Positions 38,885 through 40,037 of a stretch of 40,037 bases of DNA are shown here, piece after piece. The notes below the pieces were generated by a model. That model ran no database searches. It was not told the DNA's origin and was given only the letters and a program-made list of their open reading frames with translations. Positions within the stretch are counted from its first letter, which is position 1. Every line of letters begins with the position of its first letter. Source of the DNA: Dehalococcoidia bacterium (lineage in GTDB: Bacteria > Chloroflexota > Dehalococcoidia > UBA2979); the NCBI GenBank assembly GCA_029247135.1, contig JAQWLS010000006.1, positions 1-40,037 on the forward strand, in the 5' to 3' direction. The translations under genes and the position numbers were made by a program.

Positions 38885-40037
38885 TAGGCATCTCCAATTC
38901 GCAGTGCTCGGTGAATGGCTAGCCGGAAGTAGAGCGTTACTACTGCGGCAACCGTTAGAATGAATACCAGACTTAATATACCCCAAACAAGGAATACTTC
39001 GGTCCAAGAAAATTCTAAGATAAAGGGCGGAACGACAGCATTTCCCACTTCATCTGTCGCGAGAAAACTCATCATAAATCTCCCAATGAATAGCCCGACA
39101 GCCGTACCCAGTCCAAGACCCGCCAAGACTACGAATAGGTGCTCAAAAAGAACGAGACTAAATACCTGTGGCCGGGAGAACCCAAGAGTTCTCATGATTG
39201 CAAATTCGAGACCGCGGAGCTGTGCATTTAAATAGGAATACACCATGAACCCGATGGCAGAGAGTAATAACACAGCACCGAAGCTGATTGCTAATATTCC
39301 CGACCAACCAGCTGCAATTAAAGGATCTTCTTGTTGCTCAGTTCGAATGGTTTCGGCCAGAAAAAGCTTGTCGTACTCAAACTCGTCGGTCCATTGAACG
39401 TGATCAGTTGTATCCGTTGACCGGAACCATAATTCGTTGCTTCCAACAGAGTTATCGGGCAAGGCGATGTTGATAGCAGACTCGAGTCTATGTGAATTTA
39501 CGACTGCAAACCCAGCGTTAGTATTTGGAACGTAGGTCGGAAAATAGTCAAATACTCCAGCAAGCATCCCTTGTGTCCATCTCGAAGAGGAATTTAAGGC
39601 AAATCGATCGCCAACTTCGACAGACATATCTGCCGCAGTCTTCTTGTCCAAGTAGACTTTGAGATCGGTAGTTGTTGTATCAAGCATTAAGCCATGGACT
39701 CGGTAGTATCCTCGAGTTTGATTATTAGAAACCCAACTGAGTGTTGTGGTTTGTTGAATTCCTTGCGGTGCATCGACATCGATACTAAGGAAATCACCAG
39801 AAGAGCCAGCTCGAGCACCAGAGAGGGGTGAAAAACCTCCTTCGACGAAATCATACACGATTGCTGCATCCGGCCAAGCAGCGATGCCGCGAGCGCCCCC
39901 GTCTAAGCCAAAGTACCAGCTAAATCGACCCGATGTGGTCGGCTGATCATCCATACCTTCTGGAGCTGGCGGTGGAGTGTTTGTCTCAGTATAAATAAGG
40001 GGACCGATTCTAATACTTGCTTGTTGAGCAGTAAGCC
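38884..40037 (-). CDS. FtsX/MacB-type ABC permease, C-terminal part
   Basis: The frame is open through the window edge at 40037, so the N-terminus is missing; the ATG at 39954 is internal. About 380 residues are visible. The first 200 form an extracytoplasmic domain (GRFSWYFGLDGGARGIAAWPDA, RGYYRVHGLMLDTTTTDLKVYLDKKTA). The end is the FtsX membrane core with three spans: ISFGAVLLLSAIGFMVYSYL, then LRGLEFAIMRTLGFSRPQVFSLVLFEHLFVVLAGLGLGTAVGLFIG, and VFLVWGILSLVFILTVAAVVTLYF. The EFAIMRTLGFS coupling segment is a hallmark of this family. It works with the two ATPases that follow. Confidence 0.88.
   Translation of the reverse strand, partial: LTAQQASIRIGPLIYTETNTPPPAPEGMDDQPTTSGRFSWYFGLDGGARGIAAWPDAAIVYDFVEGGFSPLSGARAGSSGDFLSIDVDAPQGIQQTTTLSWVSNNQTRGYYRVHGLMLDTTTTDLKVYLDKKTAADMSVEVGDRFALNSSSRWTQGMLAGVFDYFPTYVPNTNAGFAVVNSHRLESAINIALPDNSVGSNELWFRSTDTTDHVQWTDEFEYDKLFLAETIRTEQQEDPLIAAGWSGILAISFGAVLLLSAIGFMVYSYLNAQLRGLEFAIMRTLGFSRPQVFSLVLFEHLFVVLAGLGLGTAVGLFIGRFMMSFLATDEVGNAVVPPFILEFSWTEVFLVWGILSLVFILTVAAVVTLYFRLAIHRALRIGDA

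Noticed and set aside
1-40037. CRISPR arrays, insertion sequences, prophage or integrase genes
   Set aside because: I found no regularly spaced repeats and no transposase, recombinase or phage gene.

Overview
This 40 kb window reads as an ordinary, gene-dense bacterial chromosome segment of moderate GC. Genes lie in short operons with small gaps or overlapping stop/start codons. I see no insertion sequence, phage gene or CRISPR array. The gene mix suggests a free-living, probably marine Chloroflexota of the SAR202/Dehalococcoidia type: tandem CaiB-type CoA transferases, a luciferase-like flavin monooxygenase, FAD oxidoreductases, two type-B carboxylesterases, a haloalkane dehalogenase-like hydrolase, an amidohydrolase, a branched-chain amino-acid type ABC importer and many lipoproteins. 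The lineage is inferred from gene content; no 16S or marker phylogeny was possible.

Layout. 1-3341: end of an acetamidase/formamidase gene, a repeat-containing lipoprotein, a haloalkane dehalogenase-like hydrolase and a beta-lactamase-fold esterase. 3355-6422 (minus): housekeeping operon lspA-rluD-gltX followed by tRNA-Gln(CUG). 6526-8625: a sulfite-oxidase-like molybdoprotein converging on an ACT-domain malic enzyme. 8798-19821: an 11 kb block bounded by two co-oriented tRNA-Glu genes (UUC and CUC). It holds a lipoprotein metalloprotease, a tandem CaiB gene split by a frameshift, a second frameshifted gene with a duplicated domain, an amidohydrolase, a carboxylesterase, small hypotheticals, a kinase-like protein and an alpha/beta hydrolase. 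19932-25665 (minus): livK-livHM-livG-livF importer operon with the two permease subunits fused. 25815-30570: flavin monooxygenase divergent from an oxidoreductase-DUF1330-carboxylesterase operon. 30654-33117 (minus): DinB-like protein, an isocitrate/isopropylmalate dehydrogenase-family enzyme and an SDR. 33203-36566: a small protein, a CcdA-type thiol-disulfide membrane protein, a hypothetical, threonine aldolase and a lipoprotein. 36547-40037 (minus): MacB/LolCDE-like ABC system with two ATPases, one carrying an AbrB-like tail.

Most of the window fits a scavenging lifestyle: extracellular or periplasmic hydrolysis, import of amino-acid-like compounds, then CoA activation, flavin- or molybdenum-dependent oxidation and decarboxylation.

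The most unusual signal is the CcdA-family protein at 33431-34201. Its two homologous halves appear in the reverse of the usual order, so it looks circularly permuted. Next are two genes (6526 and about 35793) that have good ribosome binding sites but ATC/ATA where the start codon should be, the LivH-LivM fusion, the tandem CaiB protein whose first half lacks the catalytic Asp, and two nearby frameshifts that both look like loss of one G.
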